From contig CM057824.1 of assembly GCA_030068075.1 (NCBI GenBank), positions 126,718,414 through 126,782,413 on the forward strand: a DNA stretch of 64,000 bases, given 5' to 3'. This DNA is from Paguma larvata (Eukaryota; Chordata; Mammalia; Carnivora; Viverridae). Positions 25,625-38,034 of the stretch are shown piece after piece. The number at the start of each line of letters is the position of its first letter. Positions within the stretch are counted from its first letter, which is position 1. The notes below the pieces were generated by a model. That model did not search any database, was not told the origin of the DNA, and saw only the letters and a program-made list of their open reading frames with translations. The position numbers and the translations under genes were made by a program.

Positions 25625-25850
25625 GAGCTGAAGTAGGGACTGTGAGTTTGAAGGTTTCCTCTGTCCGTTTGTAACTTTGCAGAAAGAGTAAGGGGGCCAT
25701 CTGAGCTCTTGGGATTTGTTTCCATTTTTTAAAATGGGGATGATATTATCTGCCTTTGGCGGCTCTTAGGGTTGTTACGATCATCAGAAGAATTAATGAA
25801 TGGATTGTGAAAAATTACACCCCAGTGTAAGGTGTTCTCACTAATCAGTG
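25625..25850 (+). mobile_element. MIR SINE, plus strand
   Basis: The old mammalian MIR core is visible: a CTTTGCAGAAAG stretch, then TTTTTTAAAATGGGGATGAT (from CTGTAAAATGGGGATAAT), then GGCTCTTAGGGTTGTTACGA and a decayed tail. No target-site duplication remains. Confidence 0.75.
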
Positions 25851-26954
25851 GATCTGTGCAAAAACTAATTTTTCTAATTTCCAGGATTCTGTCTCACTAG
25901 CCAAATCTGTTTCCACTCTCCTCTCCCCCTCCATTTGGTCCGGTTCTCACTTTGGAGACTCACAGTCTGTTTATCTGCAGAGGCGTTCCCAATTTAACTT
26001 CCTTCTTAACAGTCCCTTGCCCCCCGCCCCCAGGAATATGCCTATGATATTTTCTCTAATATGTTTCTAAATATAGGTTTCATTGGGGTACTCCTCCCAT
26101 GTATTTTTACGTAAAATAATTTTTGTTGCCACAGTCATTGATTACTTTCAGGTAAAATTTTATAAGTTTGTGGAAGTGGTTGAATAGGAACTAGTGAGTC
26201 GGCCCTGAAAGGAACTTTATGGATGGATAATGCAATATTCCATCCCTCAAATAAAAGCGCTGTGCATCTCGCATTTAGTTTCTATTGATTGCTCTCTGAC
26301 ATGGAAATAAACCAATCTTCATATTATGCAGGATTCCTGCTAGGGGAAATATCAAGAATGTAAATCTTGTGACTTCTATTTCTGTGCTTCTGTCCAACCT
26401 GAAGTAACCCTAAGCAGGTTTTTAATTAAAGTAATGTGAGCCATTGAGTGGATCACCCCTTTTATGCACGATCAGGTTACCATAGCATATATTCCAGCTC
26501 TTTGTAAACTGGAGTTTTATGGATGAGTAATAAAATCCTTCTTCCTAAGGTTTGCAATTTTATTTCCAGCTTCAAAAAAGCAGTGCCGTCTTTGACAGTG
26601 CTTATATAAAAATGTGTAAAGTGTGAGTAGTTCACGTAAAGATATTTCAGGTTGGGTTTTCAAGTGTGGGCTTTCAAGCTCCATTTAATTTGTTAGCCTG
26701 TTTAGAAAATAAAGTGATACTATTTTTTCTACACAATTTATGTTTGATAGAATTTTAATTTACCTATTTTGAAACTTAAGACTAAACTGTGGGTTCCAGC
26801 AGAAATATTTTAGTTTTTAAACAGTATTTCATTGCATACAGTATTAAAACTCTCAGTCTTTGGAAGGAAGCTTTGAGACTATCAGTATATGTTCATATTA
26901 CCAAATGTCAGCCCCACATTGTTCCTGTTACTGTCTGTAAGCACAGGTAGTAGT
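25851..26954. other. Unique non-coding DNA, possible conserved element
   Basis: Single-copy. 26160-26700 has balanced composition with many homeodomain-like and AT-core words (TTTTTAATTAAAGTAATG, AAATAAAAGCGCTGTGCATC). It resembles regulatory DNA, but nothing here proves conservation or activity. Confidence 0.4.
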
Positions 26955-27178
26955 ATAGGGTAAGACTTCTGAGAGTGGTATTTGGAGATAGACCAACACT
27001 TACTGGCGTTATGACCTTGAGGAAGGTAATTCATCTCTTTTAAGACTCAGTTTATTCCTCTGTAAAAATGAGAATAATTATATTACTACTTTCCAGTTCT
27101 TAAGAAATTGGAGATAACGCAGTTGATGTGAATCCTGACACAAAGGAAGCACTCTAAAATGTTAACTTTTATTACTTA
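26955..27178 (+). mobile_element. MIR SINE, plus strand
   Basis: The MIR order is clear: TTATGACCTTGAGGAAGGTA, then AAGACTCAGTTTATTCCTCT, then GTAAAAATGAGAATAATTAT, ending CACAAAGGAAGCACTCTAAA. Confidence 0.85.
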
Positions 27179-27564
27179 TTTGTTCATTCATATGGCTAAA
27201 AACTTCCCTTTTGCTCAGTTCTAAATGGGAGGCCTGAAAAATATTGGAAGATGGTTTATGAACTTAATAACTATGAGATTGTCTACGAACTAACCAAAGT
27301 TTCATCTATGGTCTTACGCCAATTAAGGGTTTTTGTATAGTGCTTTGAACTAAGTAAGTTTCTTATGCCAGGTCTGCCCATATCCCAAATTGTTTCAAGA
27401 AATTTATTGCATATTCCTTTTGTTCTGGCGTAGGACCTTGTTATTTTTTCTCTATAATGTTCTCTTTCCAGGTTGACGGCTAGTATGTGGTGTGCTGGGC
27501 TTTAGGATAGTCAGAGGTTTACTTTCGTTCAGAATTGGCTGAAATAGTTATTTTTCTTTTCATT
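27179..27564. other. Unique non-coding DNA
   Basis: Single-copy interval between a MIR and a SINE pair; nothing else seen. Confidence 0.5.
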
Positions 27565-27739
27565 CTGGTTTTATTTATGTGTTTTGAAAGAAAGAGAGGC
27601 AGAGAGAGAGGGAGTGAGAGAATACCAAGCAGGCTCTGCGCTGCGAGCTCAGACCCCAACGCGGGGCTCCTTGATCATGAACCGTGAGAGTCAAAATCAA
27701 GAATTGGATGCTTAACCGACTGAGCCACCCAGGTGCTCC
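27565..27739 (-). mobile_element. Older carnivore SINE, minus strand
   Basis: The plus strand runs from TTATTTATGTGTTTTGAAAG to ACCGACTGAGCCACCCAGGTG. The middle is diverged (AGGCTCTGCGCTGCGAGCTC). It abuts a second SINE in the same orientation, about 25 bases away. Confidence 0.9.
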
Positions 27740-27747
27740 TTCTTTCT

Positions 27748-27983
27748 TCTTCTTCTTTTTTGTAATAAAAAATTATTTATTTTTGAGAAAGAGACAGACA
27801 GACTGTGAGTGGGGTAGGGGCAGAGAGAGAGGGAGACACTGAATCCGAAGAAGGCTCCAGGCTCTGAGCTGACAGCACAGAGCCGGACTTGGGGCTTGAA
27901 CCCACAAACTGTGAGATCACGACCTGAGCTGAAGTCAGACACTTACCTGACTGAGCCTCTCAGGTGACCCTTCTTCTTTTTAT
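27748..27983 (-). mobile_element. Carnivore SINE, full length, minus strand
   Basis: The body (about 27764-27970) runs from AATTATTTATTTTTGAGAAA to TGAGCCTCTCAGGTGACCC. Flanking TCTTCTTCTTTTTTG (27748-27762) and TTCTTCTTTTTATG (27971-27984) look like a target-site duplication in a TTC-rich target left beside the neighbouring SINE. Confidence 0.93.
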
Positions 27984-27984
27984 G

Positions 27985-28894
27985 ATATATTGTTGGAAAG
28001 CTTTGTTGAATGAAAATTACCAAATAAAGTTTGAAATAGCATTGATACCTTCAAATCTTCAAATATTTTCTTCAAACTACTTTATATATACATATATAAT
28101 ATATAATATAATATATAAACATATATGTATTTAAAATAAATAGGAGTATACTCTTATTTATATATGAAACATGCCATATGTATGTAGTAGGCACCTGCTG
28201 ACTTTAAACAAAGAATTGAATTTTAAGAAGGAATTTTCTTAAAAACTGATTTTTTGACAAAATGTAAGTAATTCTCACAGCTTTCAATGATGCAGGGCTA
28301 AATATACATGTTTTCAAGTAGAGATGCTGAGTGAGTTGGCTTGAGACAATATATTTGCTCTGTAGGCACAGACGGGATTCCTTCTTAACTTAGAACTATG
28401 ATTTAAATCTTTTCATTTTATTTTTTCTTTATGAGATAGCCTTATGAGCCTTACACCCAAACACTGAGAAATTGGACACAATATGTGTTTTATTTTTCTT
28501 TAAGTAAGTTGGGTTGTTTTTAATTTACACAGAATGCTACAGTTTATTATGCAAGTGTCATAATAACAAAGTTAGAGTTAAACAAAAGTCACTCACCTCA
28601 AACTTTCTTAGACTATGTCTCTTAAAATTGTATTTTATCATAGGATTTTTTTCAGGTAGCTAATTCTTGGGGAGCTGAAAGGGTTGAATGAAAAGCTGTC
28701 TGAATGAATTGGGGACAAGTTGTCTATAATAATTGAGCTTGGAGAAGAATTTTTCATGGTGAAGAAAGGGGAAATGACATTAGAGAGACAAAGACCATAA
28801 TGCAATAGTTGGGAGATGGAACTAGAGATGAAAGTTCTATCAGCTGGAAAGTTTCCAAATTCTGATATTATAAAGCACACTTCATGCTGCCTTA
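27985..28894. other. Unique AT-rich DNA with TA-rich tract
   Basis: 28082-28130 is a TATATA/ATAATA-rich stretch. The remainder is single-copy; the minus frame at 28638-28880 is not recognised as a protein. Confidence 0.5.
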
Positions 28895-29060
28895 AGCCAC
28901 AGTTATAAAGACAGCCACATACAGTGGATCAAACAAGGTAGAAATTTACTTCTGTTTCACATAAATGTCTTGAGGGAGGTAGGTGATCTAGAGCAGGTAG
29001 CTGTCTCTGCTCAATGAAGATATTCAAGTCCCAGACTCCATTGTCCACCATTTTTCAGAC
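28895..29060 (+). repeat. Ancient interspersed repeat, same unnamed family as 12.7 kb
   Basis: TGGATCAAACAAGGTAGAAA, then TTACTTCTGTTTCACATAAA, then GAGGGAGGTAGGTGATCTAG and AGCTGTCTCTGCTCAATGAA give the landmarks of an old dispersed repeat. The family name is not recalled. Confidence 0.4.
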
Positions 29061-29977
29061 TGTATACAGTTTCCTGAATCATCTGTATGTAACAGAGGTA
29101 ATAGAATATAAGCAAGAAATAACCACCATTTTGTTTGTTTGTTTTCTTTTTTTTTTTTACTCCAGTCTAATTTTTTTAATGTTTCCTAGGGAATGGGTGA
29201 TTCTACCAAATACTGAGAAATGGTTGTGATTTATCCATTAGCTCCTAATCCTTTGCTGTCAGGAAAATATCCTTAAGTTTATCATAGCACTCCCTTCATA
29301 TAGCAGATCCTCAATAAAAGGTGTAACTGAATAAGCAAGGGGAAAAAAAGGTAAACAAGACTTTCATGCAGGGTTGGAGATATAATTTATTGACCTACAA
29401 AGATTTAGCTAATATTATGGGAACAATTGTAATCCAAAAAGAAGAGTCTCAAGAATGCAGCTGTCAGGTAATAGTCACTATCTGGACTAAAATAAAAGGA
29501 AGTAAGTGGAAGGATTATGTTACAGTTATTGTCCTAAAACATTCGAACTAGGAAAGTGATTTATTCATTTTAAAATCAAACATGAATTGCTTTTGGGGGT
29601 AGATTTGGGCATTCTGCACTACATATTCTTTGGGAAAGCAATGCGTAGTACCCTAGTTAGATTCTTCAGGGGCTGTGACGAAGGTAATATGAAAAGACAC
29701 AAAATTAGAAAATCTTATTAATTTGATTTTTATTAGAGGAAACTAAGTGTTTATAAAATAAGGAAAAGTTGAATCACTTCAGTCATCAAATTTACAATAT
29801 GAAGGGAAAGTGTAAACATTTCCATTGAAGAAAAGGTAAATTAAATTTGTACTTTTCCAATATTAGGGGGAAAAAATAAACAGATCGTTGTCTTAAAATT
29901 ATTGCTAGTGTTGTTGCTGTTCTGAGTAGAATGACTGCTTATTCTCTATGTAAATAACCAATGAGGGCATTTTAAAA
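29061..29977. other. Unique AT-rich non-coding DNA
   Basis: No repeat or gene recognised. The 60-70 codon frames here are chance frames. Confidence 0.5.
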
Positions 29978-30177
29978 TAGGAAGTCATGGGTCACCTGGG
30001 TGGCTCAGTCAGGTAAGCTTCTGACTTTGGTTCAGGGCACTGTCTCAGGGTCTGTTAAGTTTGAGCCCCACATAGGGCTCTGTGCTGATAGCTCAGAGCC
30101 TGGACCCTGCTTTGGATTCTGTGTCTCTCTCCCTGTCTCAAAAATAAAGAAATATTTTTAAAAAATTAGGAAGTCAT
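29978..30177 (+). mobile_element. Carnivore SINE, plus strand, with target-site duplication
   Basis: The perfect direct repeat TAGGAAGTCAT at 29978-29988 and 30167-30177 encloses a SINE from CACCTGGGTGGCTCAGTC to CAAAAATAAAGAAATATTTT. The CT-rich block is short (CTCTCTCCCTGTCTC), shorter than in the young copy at 54.9 kb. Confidence 0.95.
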
Positions 30178-32929
30178 CGTTGAACAAAAAAAAGGCAAAG
30201 TATTTCTATTTGCGTATCTTCAAGCTTAAAAGGATGCATTTTTATAGTTACGAACATTGCCTCTTACCATATACGGAATGGATCAAATAATACTCTAAAA
30301 TCTATAGTGGTTTTTTAATTCTATTTGAAATAAATTTTGCACCCTACTTGTCAGTTATTTTTGTTGAATACCTTCAATTCTAAACATTTCTTTAAAATGT
30401 TAATATAGATATATAAACTTTGATGTGCGGAAAAAGCATCCACTATTTGGATGGCTTTCGTAAACTCAGTATTCTATGCTTTAATCTGATCGGCAGCAAG
30501 CTAAGGGGGAGAGTGAGTCTCCTTTTTGCAGATGAGGATTTTTCACTCTCAATTCCAGTGTAGGAATTTGAATGAAAATCTATGAGGCACCTAAGTCTCA
30601 AAGCTTCTGTTCTCTACTGTGTTACAAATTTCCAGAAATCTCAGTGATGCTTGTGCACATACTTATATTGTTATTTTATCATAGAGAGTTGGTATAAAAT
30701 TATTAACTATAAGGCCTTCCATCCATTCATTGATGTGTTTTTGACTATATTAATAAAATTTTTCTTAAATGGCATTTGAGAGCCTTGCTACACACTGAGG
30801 ATACAGTTGTGAGCAAAACATATATGACTCTTGTCTGCATTGACTAATAACTCTTTGGGGTTATCCCTTGGATTATGCACTTATAGGTGACTAGAACACC
30901 TACAGCAACAATTCAAAATGAATGTGTTTTTTTCATATTATTTCTCAAATGAAAATTAAATGTATCTTCTAATAAGTAGATCTGTAATGGTGCCAAGGAA
31001 TGTGTTCTCATGAAAAAAACAGATAGCATATTTGCTTTAGGTCCCAAAACATTAATCTTCTGGGGGAAAAAAAAGGTTTTACTTCACATCTTTCCACCTG
31101 CCTCCCACTGAGCATGTATGTGGGGTGCGTGAACCCCGTCAGAACACAAACATACCCAGATGGACAATGTTTCTCAACCGAAACATGAAAGGACAAAATT
31201 GTGCCTGAGGATCAGTCTTTTTGAAAGTTCAGTTCGATTTTTCAATTGGTTAACATAATTATATTCTATTTTGTTTTCTTATACTTGGGAATTTTCAAAT
31301 GTAAAGTTCATCTTACAATATGTCATTATAGTTAATCACATGTCTCATTACAGTTATCACTAGAGATTTTTATGAAATTCCAAAGCTTTGGTCCTTTCGT
31401 AAGATTTGTTGGTTAGTTTTTCTTTCCATTTCTTAAAAATTTGTATTTTCGCTGCAAAATACCAACCCCTTACGTAAACATGACTCATCATATGATAAGG
31501 GAAAATAAATCTGCTAACATTAACATTAATATAATATAATGTTAACATAAAAACATTTTAGTGTTTAGTGTTAATTTTATTATAAGAAATTGAAAACATT
31601 TCATATATTTATAATCAACAGTCTTGCCAGAAATAATTAGCTGAACAATTATAATTTATCTTCAAACTTTATAGATGTGGCTCAAATCATATAAAAATCA
31701 CTTTTCCATTTATAATATCATAATTTAGCTGGCAAAGAAATCATACCTATAAACAAACCAATGTGTACATTTAAAAAGAGAAGAAAAACAGAATAGCTAG
31801 CATTTCAAATGTTTAATTTCTCTAAAATGGAGACAGATGCTAATGAATAATAATAGAATAATAGAATTGAAAAAAAGAAAAAGAAAAAGAAAAATAATTG
31901 GCAACATATAAATACTAGTTTTTCAGGTCAGACCATAAGCACAAAAGGAAATAGCAAAGTGAGATTTCTGTTTGGGCTTAAAATTACCTTTAAAAATCAT
32001 TTAAAAAAGACAAATTAAGTTTTGTCTTTGATTTCTGCAGGAAATGCTACAATGTTTGGGAATTTCAGATATTGCTGATGTGGCTAGTTTAAATCTATTC
32101 ATACATCTTACCTGAGGTAATAGTCCTCCTGGGAGACAGGAAGATAACAAATATTTTTTCTTCAGAGAATGTATTATCACCATTCTAATTGGAATTATGA
32201 TTATTTGATGAAATTCAATTAGTGCTTACTAATAAAGAGCACAACATAAAATGCACTGTGACTGGGCACCTGATTGTCTAATCTTCTTATGCTCTACAAT
32301 ACCCATGCTGGGAGATGACAGCAGGGAACAGGAGAGGATGGTGAGCATGGTGTCACCAAAAGATAGACTTTAGTCTCTTCAGAGCTTATTGAGTTTTGAA
32401 GCTCTGTGGAAAATAATGTTTTATAATTTATTGTACATTGATGGTCATAGTAACCACCTCAGAAATCTCTTTTGTTTTTGTCTTATGGTGATGCTTATAG
32501 TCTAGTTACAAAATTTTAAGACAGTTTCTAGTGAAAATGCGCCACTCTTTAGAGAGGCTTCTGTCTAACTGTTGCCAGGTATGAGCTATGACCCTATGAG
32601 TCTTAAGTGTTTTCCATTCAAACAAGTTTTAAAATTTTGAAGTTTTACAGAATAGTCTCTTCATGACATAAAATCACCCAAATGACACATAGAACATTTA
32701 AGTTGTCACCAACGTGGGATAATAATTTAGTGGGCTTGGTAACTCTGTCACCAGAGAATTATATGCTTTGAATGAACCCAGATCCCCAAAACTCTTAACA
32801 AGAGTCTAATAATACATTGGTTGTCAGGTGAAAGTATCAGAAAATTGGAACTTTATGCATTATTTACCATTTCAAAGACTTAGAATGAAAGTAACCTACT
32901 GAGCAAGATGTAATATGTATGTGACAGAT
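30178..32929. other. Unique AT-rich DNA with minor decayed repeats
   Basis: 30500-30630 may be a decayed minus-strand MIR (TTTTGCAGATGAGGATTTTT). 30780-30850 (CTACACACTGAGGATACAGT) resembles an old dispersed repeat. 31868-31895 is (AAAAG)n. No gene is seen. Confidence 0.45.
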
Positions 32930-33155
32930 TAAATGAGCACATGCTATGTGTCTGGTATTGCTCTAAATGCTTTACACATGTTCTCATTTAGCTTTACAAC
33001 TTCCATTTGGGTTGGGTATTATTTTCGTTTTTATTTTACAGATTTGTAAATAGAGCCCAGAAGGCAGGATCTAAAGTCACATAGCTAGTTGTTGACTGAG
33101 TTGAAATATGAAGCCAGGCAAGCCAACTTCATCATCTGGACACTTAGTATGTAGC
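32930..33155 (-). mobile_element. MIR SINE, minus strand
   Basis: The plus strand reads GCTCTAAATGCTTTACACAT, then TTTTATTTTACAGATTTGTA, then AGTCACATAGCTAGTTGTTG, which is the MIR core in reverse. Confidence 0.85.
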
Positions 33156-33578
33156 CATACTATGAAGTAAACTGTGATTATCATAGATTTTAATTATATT
33201 CCAAAGGTCCTGGGTAAGAGAAGTGTGGAGCTGGGATATCACTTAGATTCTGAGAAACACTACAGTCACTATGTTGAGCTGTTTTAAGTAAGACAACAAG
33301 TTCTGAGACCCACACACGACTTTTTCTGGGGAGTACAACATTCTCAGCTACTTCTCCCCTTCTGCTGTGTCAATATGGTCATCTGCATTTCCTCCTAGCT
33401 GCTATAGCCTAACCCTAAGCACAGCCAGCTTAGCCAGGACACTAAAATTCCTGTTACACTCTACCCGGGTGGGTTAGAACCAGTTCCTTTAACTCCCCAT
33501 CCCTAATAGAGGAATGTGATCAAAATCCTTGTCACTTGAATCTCAATGATGAGATTCTGGAAATTCGTTGCTCGTGAA

Positions 33579-33592
33579 GCCCCCTACTGTCA
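33579..33592 (-). promoter_or_regulatory. Candidate CTCF-binding core motif, reverse
   Basis: The plus strand reads GCCCCCTACTGTCA; on the minus strand this is TGACAGTAGGGGGC, close to CCAGTAGGGGGC with mismatches at the first bases. Motif match only. Confidence 0.25.
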
Positions 33593-33963
33593 GTGTCTAG
33601 CACTCGTGCTAGGTCTTGGGCTCCAGTTGCTATTGTACTGAACCCAATCTCATGGCACCCCATTGGGATACTCCATATGAAGCTATCAATTGCTCAACCT
33701 GGAACTTCTACCTGAAGTCTGGTCACTGTTCCATCTGTGTTGGATTTTTTTGTCTCGGCTCCTACTGCCCTTGGTACTGATATCCCAACATGTTCATAAA
33801 GACTTTTTTTGTTGTTGTTGCTAAGAAGGGTCTAGAGTTTTGTGGTTTTTTTCCTCAGAGAAGTCTATAATCCAAAAGTATTTCGAACCCTTATTACTAA
33901 GAGATGCAAAGGAAGAGTACAGTGATTTACTTTTTAGACCTTTGAAATAATTTTCCCAATGAG

Positions 33964-33993
33964 TAACATGTTCTTAGAATTAAGAACATGTTC
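33964..33993. promoter_or_regulatory. Perfect inverted repeat holding two p53-like half-sites
   Basis: AACATGTTCTTA (33965-33976) and TAAGAACATGTT (33981-33992) are exact reverse complements around a 4-base centre. GAACATGTTC at 33984-33993 fits the p53 half-site RRRCWWGYYY at all ten positions, and TAACATGTTC at 33964-33973 fits nine of ten. The spacer between halves is 10 bases, within the range p53 tolerates. Binding is inference. Confidence 0.35.
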
Positions 33994-35547
33994 ACTAATG
34001 GCTAGTTTATTGGAGACATATGTTTCTAATAATAAGTCACCCTTTATACCTACAAATTTAAAATATGGTGGCAGAGAGAAATATTGTTAGTTTTTGATGG
34101 TTCATGAGAACCAAATGCTGAGGATCAGACTAACAGTAGAAAGATGTCTACTGAGAAGGCATATTTAAAAATCATTTTATATTTCTGGGAATAAAAACTA
34201 CTGGTACATTTGATCTATATCAAGATTATATAGAATTTTTTAAGATCAAGTATGTAATGTGATTTTCAAGTAGTGTAATGGCATATTGGTGGTGATGAAA
34301 TCATATTTGTAGAAATACAGTAAATTGTATCATTGAATCCAATAGGAATTTATATGTTCTAAAAAGGTGGTAATATTCTACTATGAAATAAAGTATAACA
34401 TACCACAACTTTTCAGAACTGCTGGAACCAGAAAATATTGTTATAAAACCAATGACAAAACGTACTAAATAATTGGTAAATTTAGTTATAAAGACAAATA
34501 CCAATATTATGTATCATAATTAGTGTTTACAAAAAATAGGTACCTTCATTGAGTAACTAAGGTAAAACAAATGTTTCAGTAAAAATTACATAAGCCACAA
34601 AATAAAGGACATTAGACCATATCTCTGCTACAGTGAATGTAGCACAACAAATACTCTACAAACAACTGTTAGAAAGCACAGGATAAATAATAAATTTGAA
34701 GAAAATGCGACATTTCCTTGCATATTAGTAGATAAAGAGAATCAGGAAGTAAAAAGGAATGAGTGCTAATCAAACTGATAGATTACTAGATATCCCTGTG
34801 AAGATTGTATTTGCTGAATCAAGCGACTCTTGGCTCATCTCGTGTGTATAAATCTTTATCTTATTTTCTTAAGTGGTAACCTTCCAAGATACTGTTCAAT
34901 ACCTCCTAGAAGGACATTTCTGACATGTACAACATTGAGCTTAAATCTCACATTGGAACAATTATGTTTGACTATGGTAGTAAAATTTTTGTATTTAAAG
35001 TTTTGTAGGAAAAACATCCATTCTAACTCCAATGAACTCTAGAGAATATGGCTCTTCATATTTGTAATAAACCTAAAACCACACTGAGATGTGTGCTCTA
35101 CCGAGCTCTACCACCAGCGGGTATCACCATTACTAGTGGCCCAATTACTGAGACCCTTAAATACTGGCTAATATATGGGTGTGTTTTATAATGTCAATAA
35201 ATGCTTCACATTAAAAGATATTTTGGAAAACTTGTGAAGATTAGTTGAAAGTATTATAATTAAAATGAAAGATTTTCCAAAACAAAAATATTATATGCTG
35301 GAAGAGAAAAAGATTTTAATAGTTAATTTGTTGTTTCCTTCTTGTTAAAGGGGTCTTTGTCCTTCATTTCATAATGGTCTTAAGAAACCATGTAAAAGAA
35401 ACCAAGAAATTAATAAAAGTAGGTATAGGAATCATTACGCTTTAAATAGAGTACAAGAATTTTTCTTTCAAGTAATGTCCAGTCCTTATCAAATTCCCAA
35501 ACTTTTATGTCAAAGAAAATACAGAAACCATTATCCTTACCACCACC

Positions 35548-35569
35548 ACACACACACACACACACACAT
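35548..35569 (+). repeat. (CA)n microsatellite
   Basis: A short (CA)n run after CCACCACCA. Confidence 0.93.
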
Positions 35570-35714
35570 CTGTGAACATATGCATGGAAGAGCAGGAGAA
35601 CACAGGGACAAAATGAATGAATAAATGACCAAGATCTTGGTATAGGAAAACAAACAAGTTTCAATTGACAGTGTTCACCTCTTTACTCTAACAGGTTTAA
35701 GATAGGAAGTGGGG

Positions 35715-35930
35715 GCAGGCACAGTGGGTTAGTAGCCCTTCTCTACCTCTCACTTGCTATGGGACATTTGACAAGTCACTCAACCACTATAGCCCTCACT
35801 TGGCACATCTTCTAAATATGGAGAAAACAATAGCTCCCTCATGATCTCAGGCAAAGGTATTATCATGTCTTATTTCTCTTTTCCTAGGAGTATATAACGT
35901 ACCCAGGACACAATACACATGTAAGAAGCA
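35715..35930 (+). mobile_element. MIR SINE, plus strand
   Basis: ACTTGCTATGGGACATTTGA, then AAGTCACTCAACC, then CTTCTAAATATGGAGAAAAC, then GTACCCAGGACACAATACAC follow the MIR order. Confidence 0.75.
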
Positions 35931-36680
35931 ACAGTTTAAACATGGAATGAAATTACGTCTCATACAATGAACAGTTCTCAGGATAACGTATGTGTGCAAT
36001 GTTAGCTGTGATTATTCCGGTAATGGCGATAGTTACGTTTCCACTTGCTAAATTATTCTTATTAAATTATGTATCATTTAAACTACTCTTTCTCTGAAAT
36101 AGATGTGTTCTTTAATTTCTTAAATTCTACTTCAGCTGGTTTTCTTATATTGTCATTGTTGTATTTCACATGTGCTGTTCAGTTACACCATAAAATGTTA
36201 TACAGAAATTGTAACCCACTCTTTAGTGAATTTCGTATTTCACAAATATAATGAAACTTTGTCACTGTCATCTATAAACCATGCTTTTTCCTCTCATAAT
36301 CTGAAGGTTTTTGGCTTAACTTTGACTAATTTTTTCCAGAACCTCTATATTTAGAGCTTACTTTTGAATCGTAGTTGTGAGAATTAGGTGTAGGAAAGGA
36401 TGTTTCGCCAAACACAGAATCAAATAGAGCTGTCTAGACTCTGCATTTGAACCTGTTGTGACCTGATTCTCATTTATTTTTGACTCAATGCACAAGCCAA
36501 AGACCTTGAGACTCCGTGGAGAGCAAAAATCCCCAGAGTTAAATAAAGCTGAATAAGCAATATGTATGTAATTGAATTCCTCAACTGTCCGTGTATTCAA
36601 AAATAAGAGTAGTATCCTTAGGATATACATGTTAAGAACTGCCACATTCAAAGTATTTCTAGAATAATTTGAAAGTTTTC

Positions 36681-36681
<1 letters not shown>

Positions 36682-36724
<43 letters not shown>
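36682..36724 (+). repeat. (TG)n microsatellite
   Basis: A pure dinucleotide run of over 40 bases, among the longest in the window. Confidence 0.98.
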
Positions 36725-36727
<3 letters not shown>

Positions 36728-37724
36728 ATTTTCCAAACCAAGGAAAAGAATCTTGTGAAAAAAATAGTTTTCAAGGTTTGGGGAAATATTTTTGTTTTTA
36801 CTATTTCTCATTGCTGTTGGGTTTTCTCCAGCATATAATTTTTATGTTACCGAGACCTGAGCTAATACATTTATTCTATTGGTGGATGCATTTATTTCTG
36901 CAAAGTAATCAATTGCAGAATAAAATCACATTAGCCACTTTAATGTTAAAATTGAGAGACAGTAATTTCTGGTACAACCATGCAGAGGTCTATGTTCTAT
37001 AAAACTAAACCATTTTGGAGGTATACTTATATTCAGGAGGCACAATTTTAATCATTTTGTTCCCTGTTTGGCAACTTGAGTTTGGAAGAATCATACCTCA
37101 ATATTTTTCTTACAATATTTCTATAATCTTACAATCAAATTAACTCCTAGAGTTTCATTTGAAAGAACTCACTTCAATGCTTTACACTGTAAAGCATGAA
37201 TATAAAATAGAATAAGAGATTTTATATGTTCTGTTTGACATTTTATATATTTCACATATAACATATTTTCTTTCTTAAATGAGGATAGAAGGCGATATCT
37301 AAATTCATAGCAATGGTGAATCATACCTGTGAAATCTTCACTATGACACTTAAAGCAGTGTATAGTAATAGAAAAAAAAAACCAACAACCCAGAAATAGA
37401 GCTAGAAATAGAATATCCTCTATTAAATGGTTCCATGAGTGCCTAAATAGCTTGAAAATATCCCACATAGAACCTGCAGATGTGGCCATTTTTGACAAAT
37501 ATTATTTTGATAATCGCATGGCCTTTATGGCTCAAATAGTCTTTTTTCAAATTTTTCTTAAACCATCGCTAACCTTCCTTACACTTTTATTTTTAAGCAA
37601 AAAAGAAGCATACTGTTTCCTACTACCATGTCATCCCTCATCAGAGCCTCAAAAGTGACATATTATCATTAGCACAGTGTCCGATCTGAAGAACTCTCAC
37701 TCTGCAAATGCTTAAGCATCACCC

Positions 37725-37726
<2 letters not shown>

Positions 37727-37767
<41 letters not shown>
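37727..37767 (+). repeat. (GT)n microsatellite
   Basis: A pure (GT)n run of about 40 bases. Confidence 0.98.
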
Positions 37768-38034
37768 TCATTTACAAATTAATCACATACCAAACTGTCA
37801 AAAACCTTCTCTCTTTTTCTTTTAAAATTTCTCTGATAACCGAATTTATTTCACCAATTAAGTTTTAATGTATTTGAGGGCAAACTTCATACTCCTGTAT
37901 TTCTTTATATCTATTATGATCAAGATTTCCCTGTTTTGTTTGACTAAGCTAGCCTTTATCATTTGCACGATGCCTCTTTTGACACAGTATTTTTGACACA
38001 GTAGCTAACATCCATTCCTCAAATACTCTTCTGG

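Larger units (their letters stand above)
33156..35714. other. Unique non-coding DNA
   Basis: Single-copy. 33300-33800 is somewhat GC-richer and carries a CTCF-like motif. A perfect short palindrome with p53-site-like halves lies at 33964-33993. No exon is supported. Confidence 0.5.
35931..38034. other. Unique AT-rich DNA with two (TG)n tracts
   Basis: Single-copy DNA with microsatellites at 36682 and 37727. The 105-138 codon frames around 36358-37002 owe their length to reading through (TG)n or (CA)n and are not genes. Confidence 0.5.

Noticed and set aside
36358..37002. Frames of 105 and 138 codons on opposite strands
   Set aside because: Both cross the (TG)n/(CA)n microsatellite at 36682-36724, which is open in these frames.
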